A stretch of DNA of 64,000 nt. Origin: Actinomadura madurae. Its GTDB lineage: Bacteria > Actinomycetota > Actinomycetes > Streptosporangiales > Streptosporangiaceae. Of this stretch, positions 50,311 to 58,242 are shown in pieces. The position numbers and the translations under genes are program-made. The first letter of the stretch is position 1, and every line of letters starts with the position of its first letter. Below the pieces are notes generated by a model that was given only the letters and a program-made list of their open reading frames with translations, did not search any database and was not told the DNA's origin. Location: the NCBI RefSeq assembly GCF_900115095.1, contig NZ_FOVH01000008.1:337556-401555 (forward strand), written 5' to 3'.

Positions 50311-50337
50311 GACGGGACGGGGGCGCGGGATGTGACA
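50311..50337 (-). promoter_or_regulatory. ECF41-type autoregulatory promoter
   Basis: On the minus strand TGTCACA (50337-50331), 16 bases, CGTC (50314-50311): exact match to the ECF41 consensus TGTCACA-N16-CGTC. It ends about 15 bases before ATG 50296. Confidence 0.7.
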
Positions 50338-50381
50338 TACCCGTCCGGATCAGCCGGGAGATCATGGGTAGTGTCCAGGCC

Positions 50382-51680
50382 ATGAGCGGAGCTCCGACAC
50401 GGGTGTTCATCGCCCGGCTCGCGGGCATCGCGGTGTTCGACCCGGCCGGCGACCAGGTCGGCCGGGTCCGCGATGTCGTGGTCGCGCTGCGCCTGGCGCC
50501 GCGGCCCCCGCGGGTGCTCGGGCTGGTGGTGGAGGTCGCCTCCCGCCGCGCGGTGTTCCTGCCGATCACCCGGGTGACGGTGATCGAGGCGGACGCGGTC
50601 ATCTTCGACGGGCGGCTGAACGTGCGCCGGTTCCAGAAGCGCGAGTCCGAGACGCTGGTCATCGCGGAGATGCTGGACCGGACCGTCCGGCTCCGCGACG
50701 GCGGCGAGCCGGTGTCGGTGGTGGACGTGGCAATGGAACCGACCCGGACCCGCGACTGGCACGTCACCAAGGTCGCCGTCCGCCGCCGCACCGGCCGCGG
50801 CCTGCGCAAGCGCGGCGAGAGCATGGTGGTGGACTGGGACGCCGCGGAGGGCTTCTCCGCCGTCGAGCACGGCCAGGGGGCGGCCGGGCTGATCGCCGCG
50901 TTCGAGCGGATGAAGCCCGCCGACCTCGCCAACATCGTGCACGAGCTGCCGGAGAAGCGCCGCGCCGAGGTCGCCGTGGCGCTGGACGACGAGCGGCTCG
51001 CCGACGTCCTGGAGGAGCTGCCCGAGGACGACCAGATCGAGATCCTCGGCAAGCTGGAGGTCGACCGGGCCGCCGACGTCCTGGAGGCGATGGGCCCCGA
51101 CGACGCCGCCGACCTGCTCGGGGAGCTGCCGACCGAGCAGCGCGAGCGGCTGCTGACGCTGATGGAGCCGCAGGAAGCGGCGCCGGTGCGGCGGCTGCTC
51201 ACCTACGCCGACCACTCGGCGGGCGGGCTGATGACCACCGACCCGGTGATCGTCCCGCCGGACGCGACGGTCGCCGAGGCGCTCGCGCTGATCCGCAACC
51301 CCGACCTGAACCCGGCGCTGGCGGCGCAGGTGTACGTGTGCCGGCCGCCGACCGCGACGCCGACCGGCCGCTACCTCGGCACCGTGCACTTCCAGAAGCT
51401 GCTGCGGGAGCCGCCGCCGACGCTGGTCAGCGGCATCGTGGACGCCGAGCTCGACCCGCTGCGGCCGACCATGTCGCTGGAGTCCGTCGCGATGTTCCTG
51501 GCCACTTACAACCTGGTCGCGGGCGCCGTCGTGGACGAGAACGGGCACCTGCTCGGCTCGGTGACGATCGACGACGTGCTGGACCACCTGCTGCCCGAGG
51601 ACTGGCGGGAGTCCGCGATGGACGCGAGCGCCGAGGGGTCCGCGGATCCCGAGGAAGAGGCTCTCCGGGGGACGACATGA
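50382..51680 (+). CDS. MgtE-like protein with PRC-barrel, MgtE_N and CBS domains, no channel
   Basis: 432 aa soluble protein. N-terminal PRC-barrel-like domains (LAGIAVFDPAGDQVGRVRDV, and a second around residues 100-135), then the MgtE N superhelical repeats (ELPEKRRAEVAVALDDERLAD, LPEDDQIEILG, MGPDDAADLLGELP; about 175-265) and two CBS motifs (about 285-415). The five-helix Mg channel of true MgtE is absent, so this is a magnesium or nucleotide sensor rather than a transporter. ATG 50382 follows TAGTGT by 7 bases (leaderless); ATG 50364 has GGGAG but tight spacing. Overlaps the DUF1003 gene by 4 bases. Confidence 0.9.
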   Translation: MSGAPTRVFIARLAGIAVFDPAGDQVGRVRDVVVALRLAPRPPRVLGLVVEVASRRAVFLPITRVTVIEADAVIFDGRLNVRRFQKRESETLVIAEMLDRTVRLRDGGEPVSVVDVAMEPTRTRDWHVTKVAVRRRTGRGLRKRGESMVVDWDAAEGFSAVEHGQGAAGLIAAFERMKPADLANIVHELPEKRRAEVAVALDDERLADVLEELPEDDQIEILGKLEVDRAADVLEAMGPDDAADLLGELPTEQRERLLTLMEPQEAAPVRRLLTYADHSAGGLMTTDPVIVPPDATVAEALALIRNPDLNPALAAQVYVCRPPTATPTGRYLGTVHFQKLLREPPPTLVSGIVDAELDPLRPTMSLESVAMFLATYNLVAGAVVDENGHLLGSVTIDDVLDHLLPEDWRESAMDASAEGSADPEEEALRGTT

Positions 51681-52174
51681 TGACCACACGCCAGATGACC
51701 GCACGCCTGGACCAGCCGAGGGAGCTCCGCCGGACGCTGCTGCCGCGCCCGCACTACGATCCCGAGTCGTTCGGCCGGCTCTCGGAGCGGATCGCGCGGT
51801 TCCTGGGAACGGCCAGGTTCCTCGTCTACATGACCGTGTTCGTCTCCGTGTGGATCGTGTGGAACCTGCTCGCGCCGTCCGCGCTGAAGTTCGACCCGTA
51901 CCCGTTCATCTTCTTGACGCTGATGCTGTCGCTCCAGGCGTCCTACGCGGCCCCGCTGATCCTGCTGGCCCAGAACCGGCAGGACGACCGGGACCGCGTC
52001 CAGTACGAGCAGGACCGGGCCCGCAACGAGCGCACCATCGCCGACACCGAGTACCTGACGCGGGAGATCGCCGGGCTGCGGGTCGCGCTGAGCGAGGTCG
52101 TCACCCGCGACTTCCTGCGCTCGGAGCTCCAGCAGGTCCTCAAGGACCTGGACGCCAAGGAGCACGTCCGCTAG
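51677..52174 (+). CDS. DUF1003 membrane protein
   Basis: 165 aa with two membrane helices (about 51-70 and 78-103) around a short loop, then a charged helical tail rich in DRDRVQYEQDRARNERT, likely coiled coil. DUF1003 function is unknown. ATGA overlap with the MgtE-like gene implies a stable complex: this membrane subunit may be the anchor or pore for the soluble sensor. ATG 51677 or 51680. The stop shares CTAG with the convergent MarR gene. Confidence 0.9.
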   Translation: MMTTRQMTARLDQPRELRRTLLPRPHYDPESFGRLSERIARFLGTARFLVYMTVFVSVWIVWNLLAPSALKFDPYPFIFLTLMLSLQASYAAPLILLAQNRQDDRDRVQYEQDRARNERTIADTEYLTREIAGLRVALSEVVTRDFLRSELQQVLKDLDAKEHVR

Positions 52175-52626
52175 GCGGGGATCTCCTCGTCGGCGAGCTT
52201 GTCCAGGATTGCGCCGAGGGCGCGCAGGTCGGGCTCGTCCAGCCGGCTCAGCACGTGGTCGCGGACCCCCTGCCGGTAGGTGGGGGTGGCCTCGGCGAGC
52301 CGGTCCCGGCCGGCGGAGGTGAGGGCGGCGTACATGCCGCGGGCGTCGTACGGGCAGGGGCGCCTGTTCACCAGGCCGTCCCGCTGCATCCGGTCGACGA
52401 GCCTGGTCAGCCCGCTGCGCGACAGCAGGACGCGGTCGGCGAGGTCGTTCATCCGCAGCCGCCCTCCGGGCGCCTCGCCGAGGTGCATGAGCACCTCGTA
52501 GGAGCCGAGCGGCAGGTCGTGCCGGGCCAGCAGGTCGGCCTGGAGCCGGCGGGAGATCTGCGCCTCGGCTCGCAGCAGGGTCCGCCAGACGACCAGTTCG
52601 GCGGCGGTGAGGGTACCGCGTGTCAC
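52171..52626 (-). CDS. MarR-family regulator
   Basis: 151 aa winged helix: LRMNDLADRVLLSRSGLTRLVDRM near 58-81 and the wing DGLVNRRPCPYDARGMYAALT near 83-103, with a Cys in the wing that could be redox-sensitive as in OhrR/SarZ types (position differs from theirs). GTG 52626. Divergent from mrp with 96 bases between starts; the gap contains the mrp promoter and no strong palindrome. Confidence 0.92.
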   Translation of the reverse strand: MTRGTLTAAELVVWRTLLRAEAQISRRLQADLLARHDLPLGSYEVLMHLGEAPGGRLRMNDLADRVLLSRSGLTRLVDRMQRDGLVNRRPCPYDARGMYAALTSAGRDRLAEATPTYRQGVRDHVLSRLDEPDLRALGAILDKLADEEIPA

Positions 52627-52685
52627 GGACCGATCGTACGGCCGGCGGCCCCGCCGCGCGATAGGTGTGACGAGCCGCACCCTGA

Positions 52686-52716
52686 TTGGCAGGTATCGCC
52701 GTCGGGTCCATACCAT
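52686..52716 (+). promoter_or_regulatory. Leaderless promoter of mrp
   Basis: TTGGCA (52686-52691), 19 bases, TACCAT (52711-52716); the ATG follows 6 bases after the -10, with no ribosome-binding site. Confidence 0.5.
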
Positions 52717-52722
52717 GGGCGT

Positions 52723-53862
52723 ATGGCCTCCCTGTTGACGACCGAGCGGGTGACCGCGGCCCTCGCCACGGTGAACGATCCTGAGATCCGCAAGCCGATC
52801 ACCGAGCTCGACATGGTCAAGAGCGTCGACATCGACGCGGACGGCACCGTCCGCGTCGGCGTCTACCTGACCGTGGCCGGATGTCCGATGAAGGACACCA
52901 TCACCAAGAACGTCACCGAGGCCGTCTCCAAGCTCGACGGTGTGTCCTCGGTGCGCGTCGAGCTGGACGTGATGAGCGAGGAGCAGCGCAAGGACCTGCA
53001 GACCAAGCTGCGCGGCGGGGAGCCCGCCAAGGAGATCCCCTTCGCCAGGCCGAACTCGCTGACCAAGGTGTACGCGGTGGCGAGCGGCAAGGGCGGCGTC
53101 GGCAAGTCGTCGGTGACGGTGAACATCGCCGCCGCGCTCGCCGCGCAGGGCCGCAAGGTCGGGGTGGTGGACGCCGACATCTACGGCCACTCGGTGCCGC
53201 GGATGCTGGGCGTGCGGAACCCGCCCACCAAGGTCGAAGACATGATCATGCCGCCGTCCGCGCACGACGTGAAGGTGATCTCGGTCGGCATGTTCACCGC
53301 CGGGAACCAGCCGGTCGTGTGGCGCGGGCCGATGCTGCACCGCGCGCTGCAGCAGTTCCTCTCGGACGTCTACTGGGGCGACCTCGACATCCTGCTGATG
53401 GACCTGCCGCCCGGCACCGGCGACATCGCGATCTCCGTCGCGCAGCTGCTGCCGTCCGCGGAGATCCTCGTCGTCACCACGCCGCAGCAGGCCGCCGCCG
53501 AGGTGGCCGAGCGGGCGGGCGCGATCGCCGCGCAGACCCACCAGCAGGTCGTCGGCGTGATCGAGAACATGTCGTACCTGACGTGCCCGCACTGCGGGGA
53601 GCGGCAGCACATCTTCGGCGAGGGCGGCGGCCAGACGGTCGCGGACGCGCTGACCAAGAGCCTCGGGACCCGCGTCCCGCTGCTCGGCCAGGTGGAGATC
53701 GACCCGCGCCTGCGCGAGGGCGGCGACAGCGGCACGCCCCTGGTCCTCGCCGACCCCGACGCCGGCGCCGCGAAGGAGCTCCGCACCATCGCCGACACCC
53801 TGGGCGGCCGCACCCGCGGCCTCGCCGGGATGTCCCTCGGCATCAGCCCCAAGCGCCGCTAG
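52723..53862 (+). CDS. mrp: Mrp/ApbC-family P-loop iron-sulfur carrier
   Basis: Loads iron-sulfur clusters onto target proteins. 379 aa: N-terminal MIP18/DUF59 domain (about 5-80, with VAGCPMKDT), then a deviant Walker A ASGKGGVGKSS near 125, DADIYGHSVPRM, MDLPPGTGD and the cluster-binding CPHCG near 286. ATG 52723 is leaderless. The order with tatB, htrA and sigE matches the mycobacterial Rv1221-Rv1229 region. Strong terminator downstream. Confidence 0.96.
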   Translation: MASLLTTERVTAALATVNDPEIRKPITELDMVKSVDIDADGTVRVGVYLTVAGCPMKDTITKNVTEAVSKLDGVSSVRVELDVMSEEQRKDLQTKLRGGEPAKEIPFARPNSLTKVYAVASGKGGVGKSSVTVNIAAALAAQGRKVGVVDADIYGHSVPRMLGVRNPPTKVEDMIMPPSAHDVKVISVGMFTAGNQPVVWRGPMLHRALQQFLSDVYWGDLDILLMDLPPGTGDIAISVAQLLPSAEILVVTTPQQAAAEVAERAGAIAAQTHQQVVGVIENMSYLTCPHCGERQHIFGEGGGQTVADALTKSLGTRVPLLGQVEIDPRLREGGDSGTPLVLADPDAGAAKELRTIADTLGGRTRGLAGMSLGISPKRR

Positions 53863-53870
53863 CAACCCAT

Positions 53871-53913
53871 CGAAAAGCCCCCCGGCCGGACGTTCCGGCG
53901 GGGGGCTTTCGCA
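53871..53913 (+). terminator. Strong terminator between mrp and tatB
   Basis: AAAGCCCCCCGGCCGGA pairs with TCCGGCGGGGGGCTTT (one bulge) around a short CGT loop; A-rich and T-rich flanks allow function in both directions. Confidence 0.85.
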
Positions 53914-53922
53914 TGGCGCCGG

Positions 53923-54276
53923 TCAGGTCGCCTCGTTGTCGAAGGGGGGCTTCTCGCCGTGGGGGAGGTCGCCGGCGGTGGTGGCGTAGGTGGGCTCGTC
54001 GTCGAAGAGGCCGGAGTCGCCCTTGGTCAGGTAGGTGTCGTCGTCCTCCAGGAGGTGCTTGCGGACGAACGTCTTCGGGTTGAGGTCGTTGATGTCGAAG
54101 TCCTTGAACTCCGGCCCGAGCCCTTCCTGCAGGTCGGCCTTGGCGCTGTTGGCCATCTCGCGGAACTGCCGCAGCATCCGGCCCGCCTGCCCGGCGACCT
54201 GGGGCAGCTTGTCCCCGAAGATGACCAGGGCGAGGACGACGAGCACCGCCATCTCACCGAGTCCGACGTCGAACAA
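53923..54276 (-). CDS. tatB: Twin-arginine translocase subunit TatB
   Basis: 117 aa. N-terminal LFDVGLGEMAVLVVLALVI membrane helix with the TatB-specific Glu, hinge GDKLPQVAG, an amphipathic helix (QAGRMLRQFREMANSAK) and an acidic disordered tail. I start at TTG 54276: GGAGG lies five bases upstream and the product then begins MFDVGLGE, the canonical TatB start; the in-frame GTG 54288 contains that ribosome-binding site. Downstream of htrA as in mycobacteria. Confidence 0.92.
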   Translation of the reverse strand: MFDVGLGEMAVLVVLALVIFGDKLPQVAGQAGRMLRQFREMANSAKADLQEGLGPEFKDFDINDLNPKTFVRKHLLEDDDTYLTKGDSGLFDDEPTYATTAGDLPHGEKPPFDNEAT

Positions 54277-54295
54277 CCCGTCCTCCACAAGCCAA

Positions 54296-54325
54296 GGGGA
54301 CCGGCCCTGCCGCGGGCCGGTCCCC
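54296..54325 (-). terminator. Hairpin between htrA and tatB
   Basis: Perfect 12-bp stem GGGGACCGGCCC / GGGCCGGTCCCC with a 6-base loop, ending 20 bases before the tatB start. It may separate or attenuate tatB transcription from htrA. Confidence 0.7.
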
Positions 54326-54374
54326 CAAGCGTATCTCCAGCGCGAATGAACCAGAACTGGACGTTCCCGTCGGG

Positions 54375-56195
54375 TCAGTCGGAGCCCAGCGTCACCTCGA
54401 CGTTGCTCTCCCTGCCCTCCCGCTGGTAGGTGATCTTGATGCGGTCGCCCGGGGCGCGGCTGCGGATCTGGGCGATCAGGTCGGTGGCGTCCTCGATCGG
54501 CTTGTCGTCGACCTTGGTGATCACGTCGCCGGGCTTGAGGCCGGCCTTGTCGGCCGGGCCGCCCTTGGTCACCGGATCCTGCCCGTTGACCGGCTGGGGC
54601 ATGATCCGGGCGCCGCCCTCCTGGTAGCGCGGGTCGGGCAGCACGCCGAGCTTGGCCTGCTTGACGGTCCCCGTGCGGATGATCTCCTCGGCGACCCGCT
54701 TGCCCTGGTTGATCGGGATGGCGAAGCCGAGGCCGATGTTGCCGCTCTGCTGCTCGCCGCCGAGCGACTGGCCGCCGACGGTGAGGATCGCGGTGTTGAT
54801 GCCGATCACGCGGCCCTTCGCGTCCACCAGCGGCCCGCCCGAGTTGCCCGGGTTGATCGCGGCGTCGGTCTGGATCGCGTTGAGGTAGGACGCGTCCGCG
54901 CCGCCCTCGCCCTGCGTCGGCACGGCCCGGTTCAGCGAGCTGACGATGCCGGTGGTGACCGAGCCCTGCAGGCCGAGCGGCGAGCCGATCGCGATCACCG
55001 GGTCGCCGACGGCGATGGCGCTGGAGTCGCCGACCGCCAGCGCGGGCAGCGAGTGCTGGCCCTCGGGCTTCAGCACGGCGACGTCCGAGCTCGGGTCGGC
55101 GCCCTTGACGGTGGCGGGCAGCGTCTTCTTGTCGTTGAAGACGATCTTGATCTGCCCGGACCCGCCGCCGGCGCCGGCGACGACGTGGTTGTTGGTGATG
55201 ACGTAGCCGCCGTTGACGATGAAGCCGGTGCCGCCGATCTCGCCCTGGGCGGACTCCGTCCGGATCATCACGACGCTCGGCAGCACCCGCTGCGCGACGC
55301 CGGCGACGGAGTCCGGCGGGCGGCTCTGCACCTTGGTGTCGCCGCCGGTGCCGCCGCCGAGGCTGACCGAGCCGCCGTCGTCGTCATCGGTCGCGATCAC
55401 GCCGATCCCGGCGCCGAGGGCGCCGGCCACCAGCGCCACGATCAACGCGACCACGGCGAGCAGCCCGAGGCCCGGCCCGCCGCGCGACGACGGCGGGAGC
55501 GCCCCCGGGATCGGCGCCCAGTTGGGCCCGGTGCCGCCGGGCGGCACGCCGTAGCCGGCCATCGGCCGGGGACCGCCGGGCGGCGGTCCGGGCGGCGCGG
55601 GCGGCGGCGGGCCCATCGGCGGGCGGCCGGGCGCCGGCGGCGGCGGCCCCTGGTGGGACTGCTGCGGCCAACCCCCGTACGGGCCGCCCTGCGCGGCGCG
55701 CGGGTCCTGGTTGTGCGGGACGAAGCCGGGCCGCGGACGGTCGTCGGGCATGTCCACCGGGGGCTTGTCGAGGTGGACGGGCGGTGGCGGCTGCGGCATG
55801 TCGCGCGGCGACGCGTCCTGCAGCGGCACCTCCTGCGGGCCCATGTCGGCGCGGGAGAGCACGTCCTCGCTGGTGTCGGGCGGGCCGCCGAGCGAGTCGG
55901 GCGGCGCGAACCCGCCGGCGACCAGCCGGTCCCCGTCCCCGGGCGCCTCCGGGCCGGGCTCCGGCGCCAGCTCGTCGGGACCGAGCTCGCCGGGCCCCGG
56001 CTCGTCCGGCTCGGGGTCGTCGGCCTCGTCCGCCGGCCCGGGCTCCGGGTCGTCGGCGGGCTGGTCCAGGGGGAGCTCCTGGTCGGTCACCGTCTCGGGA
56101 GGGGCCGCGGCCTCCCGCAGCTCAGGCTCCTGGCCGGGGACGACGTCGTCGTCCTCCGAAGGCGCCCTGACCGGGCCGCGGTTGTCTTCCGTCAT
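54375..56195 (-). CDS. htrA: HtrA-type serine protease (trypsin fold, one PDZ)
   Basis: Membrane-anchored periplasmic/cell-wall protease for misfolded proteins, 606 aa. A long acidic then Pro-rich cytoplasmic head (1-245) precedes one membrane helix (about 250-272). Catalytic His337 (TNNHVV), Asp371 (SSDVAVL) and Ser452 (GNSGGPL); one PDZ domain at about 515-605 (LKPGDVITKVDD). ATG 56195 has AGGAGAG eight bases upstream. It follows sigE-rseA-rseB with a 227-base gap, so it may also have its own promoter. A ten-codon leader frame lies just upstream. Confidence 0.96.
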   Translation of the reverse strand: MTEDNRGPVRAPSEDDDVVPGQEPELREAAAPPETVTDQELPLDQPADDPEPGPADEADDPEPDEPGPGELGPDELAPEPGPEAPGDGDRLVAGGFAPPDSLGGPPDTSEDVLSRADMGPQEVPLQDASPRDMPQPPPPVHLDKPPVDMPDDRPRPGFVPHNQDPRAAQGGPYGGWPQQSHQGPPPPAPGRPPMGPPPPAPPGPPPGGPRPMAGYGVPPGGTGPNWAPIPGALPPSSRGGPGLGLLAVVALIVALVAGALGAGIGVIATDDDDGGSVSLGGGTGGDTKVQSRPPDSVAGVAQRVLPSVVMIRTESAQGEIGGTGFIVNGGYVITNNHVVAGAGGGSGQIKIVFNDKKTLPATVKGADPSSDVAVLKPEGQHSLPALAVGDSSAIAVGDPVIAIGSPLGLQGSVTTGIVSSLNRAVPTQGEGGADASYLNAIQTDAAINPGNSGGPLVDAKGRVIGINTAILTVGGQSLGGEQQSGNIGLGFAIPINQGKRVAEEIIRTGTVKQAKLGVLPDPRYQEGGARIMPQPVNGQDPVTKGGPADKAGLKPGDVITKVDDKPIEDATDLIAQIRSRAPGDRIKITYQREGRESNVEVTLGSD

Positions 56196-56206
56196 CCCCA
56201 TCTCTC

Positions 56207-56239
56207 CTACCGAGCATGGTCCTCGTCATCCGTGCTCAT
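56207..56239 (-). CDS. Possible ten-residue leader peptide before htrA
   Basis: ATG 56239 with a strong GGAGG five bases upstream encodes MSTDDEDHAR and stops at 56207; the stop codon abuts the htrA ribosome-binding site. Too short to judge by composition; could be a translational-coupling or attenuation device. Confidence 0.4.
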   Translation of the reverse strand: MSTDDEDHAR

Positions 56240-56422
56240 GCTGCCCTCCGAAGGATGTGGCGAGCGTAAACCACGTTCCCGCGGCGGAACGGCACGGCCG
56301 GATCCGGCCGTCGGGCAAGGCTACCGAGCCCCGAACGCGCCAGCGTACGGACAAGAGCCTCCATACCGCATATCGACCCGTCGAACCCCGACAGAAAGCA
56401 CAACCATGACATTCCCCAGCCT

Positions 56423-57544
56423 TCAGTCGAACGGGTTCGCGCTGGACACCAGACGCCGGGCACCGCGCGACAGCCGCGTCCAGAACGGAGCCGGGTCGCG
56501 CGGCATGTGCGCCGCCACCACCGTCGCCGTGCTCTGCGGCGCGTCGGTGACGACCGTGTAGACGTAGCCGCCCCCGCCGGTCACCGCCCAGCGCCGCAGG
56601 GCCTCGCGGCGGAACACCGTCCGGCCGCGGCGGACGGTCCGCTGCCACCCCGCCATGCCGCGCTCGTCCACCGTGCCGCGCTGCACGAACACCGACACGG
56701 CGGCGAGGCCGTCGGAGTAGCTGAGGTGCACGGCGCCGCCGCCGCTCTCGCGGCGGGCGTCGTAGAGGGCGAGCCGGCCGGGCAGGTCGTCCGGGACGGG
56801 CCAGCCGCGGGCGCGGAGCACCGCCGGATCGAGCCGGTCGCTCCACCCGCGCGCGGCGCCCGCGGCGTCCACGGCGTCGCCCGCGCCGGATCCGGGGAAC
56901 CGGGACAGGCCGCCGCGCCGCCCGCCGTGCGTGACCGGCTCCGCCGCCGGCACGCTGAAGCTGATCTCGGTGAAGCCGGTCATGACCACGGGGCGGCCGG
57001 TCGCGTCGATCAGCTCCCGGTGCAGCATCAGCCCGGTCTCGGAGTCGATCCAGAAGCGCCCGGCGGGGCTGCCGTCCGCGCGGCGCGCCTCCACGACGCG
57101 CGCGCGCCGGCCGCAGATCGACGCGTCCGCCGCGCGGACCACCGCGTAGTTGCGGGTCAGCAGCGCCAGCGTCGCGGGGGTGAATCCCGTGGTGTCCCCG
57201 GCGGCGGACTCGGGGCGGTAGCCCTCCCCGGCCGTCCCCGACCGGTACCTGATGCCCGCGCCCGGGATGTGCGAGACGGCGACGCGGGACGTCACGTCCC
57301 GGCCGCGGCCCCGGGTGGTGAGGAACCGCCGGCCCTCGTAGGGGACGCGGCGGGCGGCGTCGGCGGCGGCGCGCAGCAGGGCCACGGCCCCGGGATCGCT
57401 GCGGACGCGCCGGACCGCGCCGGGGTCGCCGGCGAGCGAGCCCACCAGGGCGAGGGCGGCCGCGAGCCCGCCGGCCAGAACAGCACCGCGCCGCCCGCAA
57501 CGCTCCCGGCGCGGGCGGCGGCCGGTCACGAAGGGCGCACTCAC
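56423..57544 (-). CDS. MucB/RseB-like sigma-E regulatory protein
   Basis: 373 aa. N-terminal signal-anchor (about 17-38), then a LolA-like beta domain: GRRFLTTRGRGRDVTSRVAVSH near 71, WIDSETGLMLHRELIDATGRP near 168, and a C-terminal domain ending VVAAHMPRDPAPFWTRLSRG. RseB proteins bind the anti-sigma factor outside the membrane and shield it from proteolysis. GTG 57544 overlaps the anti-sigma stop by 4 bases. Family assignment rests on fold pattern and context. Confidence 0.82.
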   Translation of the reverse strand: MSAPFVTGRRPRRERCGRRGAVLAGGLAAALALVGSLAGDPGAVRRVRSDPGAVALLRAAADAARRVPYEGRRFLTTRGRGRDVTSRVAVSHIPGAGIRYRSGTAGEGYRPESAAGDTTGFTPATLALLTRNYAVVRAADASICGRRARVVEARRADGSPAGRFWIDSETGLMLHRELIDATGRPVVMTGFTEISFSVPAAEPVTHGGRRGGLSRFPGSGAGDAVDAAGAARGWSDRLDPAVLRARGWPVPDDLPGRLALYDARRESGGGAVHLSYSDGLAAVSVFVQRGTVDERGMAGWQRTVRRGRTVFRREALRRWAVTGGGGYVYTVVTDAPQSTATVVAAHMPRDPAPFWTRLSRGARRLVSSANPFD

Positions 57545-58179
57545 GGCCCCGGTGAGACCTGGAGCTCGTTCGCCGGGTCGGTGAGCGGGTCGGTCACCGG
57601 GGCGTCACCGGACGTCAGCGCGTGCTCGACGGCGAACCGGTCGAACGCGGGGGTGACGGCGGGCGCGTCCTGGCGCCCGCCCGCGACGTAGGAGGCGGCG
57701 CCGAGGCCGAGGAACAGGGTGGCGGCGCCCACCACCAGGTAGCGGCGGGGATGGGCGTGCACGGCGGCGGCGCGTGCGGCCGGGCGGCCGTCGCGCGGCC
57801 GGGTGTCGCGCGGGCGTCCGGCGGACGGCCGCGCGGGACGGTTCGATGATCGCGACGCCCGGGACGGGTGCCGGGTCGCGGCGGCGGCCGGTGCGGCGGG
57901 CTCCGCCGTGGCGCCGCCCCCGGGCGGGGCGCCGGACTCGGGCAGCGAGCCCGGCAGGGAACGCAGCCGGCTCAGGAAGTCGCCGGTCGGGAGGTCGCCG
58001 GTGCCGTCCGACGGCGGCAGGTCCGACAGCCCGCGCAGCCGGCCCTTGAGCCTGCGCATGAGGTCGGCCTCGCGCCGGCAGCGGTCGCATCCCGCGAGGT
58101 GGGCGAGGGCGCGCTCGCGCTCATCGTCCCCCAGCTCACCGTCGACCAGAGCGGTCAGGCGCTCCCCCAGACAACTCAC
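57541..58179 (-). CDS. rseA: Zinc-containing anti-sigma factor (RseA/RsE type)
   Basis: 212 aa. N-terminal ZAS domain with the HxxxCxxC motif HLAGCDRCR (His27, Cys31, Cys34), which holds the cognate sigma factor; a low-complexity Ala/Pro/Arg linker; one membrane helix (about 146-166); a short extracellular tail contacting RseB. 63 bases downstream of sigE and overlapping the RseB-like gene. ATG 58179. With the Cys pair, release could be redox- or proteolysis-driven. Confidence 0.93.
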   Translation of the reverse strand: MSCLGERLTALVDGELGDDERERALAHLAGCDRCRREADLMRRLKGRLRGLSDLPPSDGTGDLPTGDFLSRLRSLPGSLPESGAPPGGGATAEPAAPAAAATRHPSRASRSSNRPARPSAGRPRDTRPRDGRPAARAAAVHAHPRRYLVVGAATLFLGLGAASYVAGGRQDAPAVTPAFDRFAVEHALTSGDAPVTDPLTDPANELQVSPGP

Positions 58180-58242
58180 GCCGCCTCCGTCGGTTCCGTT
58201 CGGTCGGGCGCGCGGTTCCGCCCGCGCGCGGTAAGTACAGCT

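Noticed and set aside
56412..56440. SigR-like GGGAAT upstream of htrA on the minus strand
   Set aside because: At 18 bases distance the second element is GTC, not GTT, and the site lies in the rseB end; too weak to call.
56236..56463. 75-codon frame between rseB and htrA
   Set aside because: No ribosome-binding site, composition like a random GC-rich frame, and overlap with the rseB end. The short leader frame at 56207-56239 is the better candidate.
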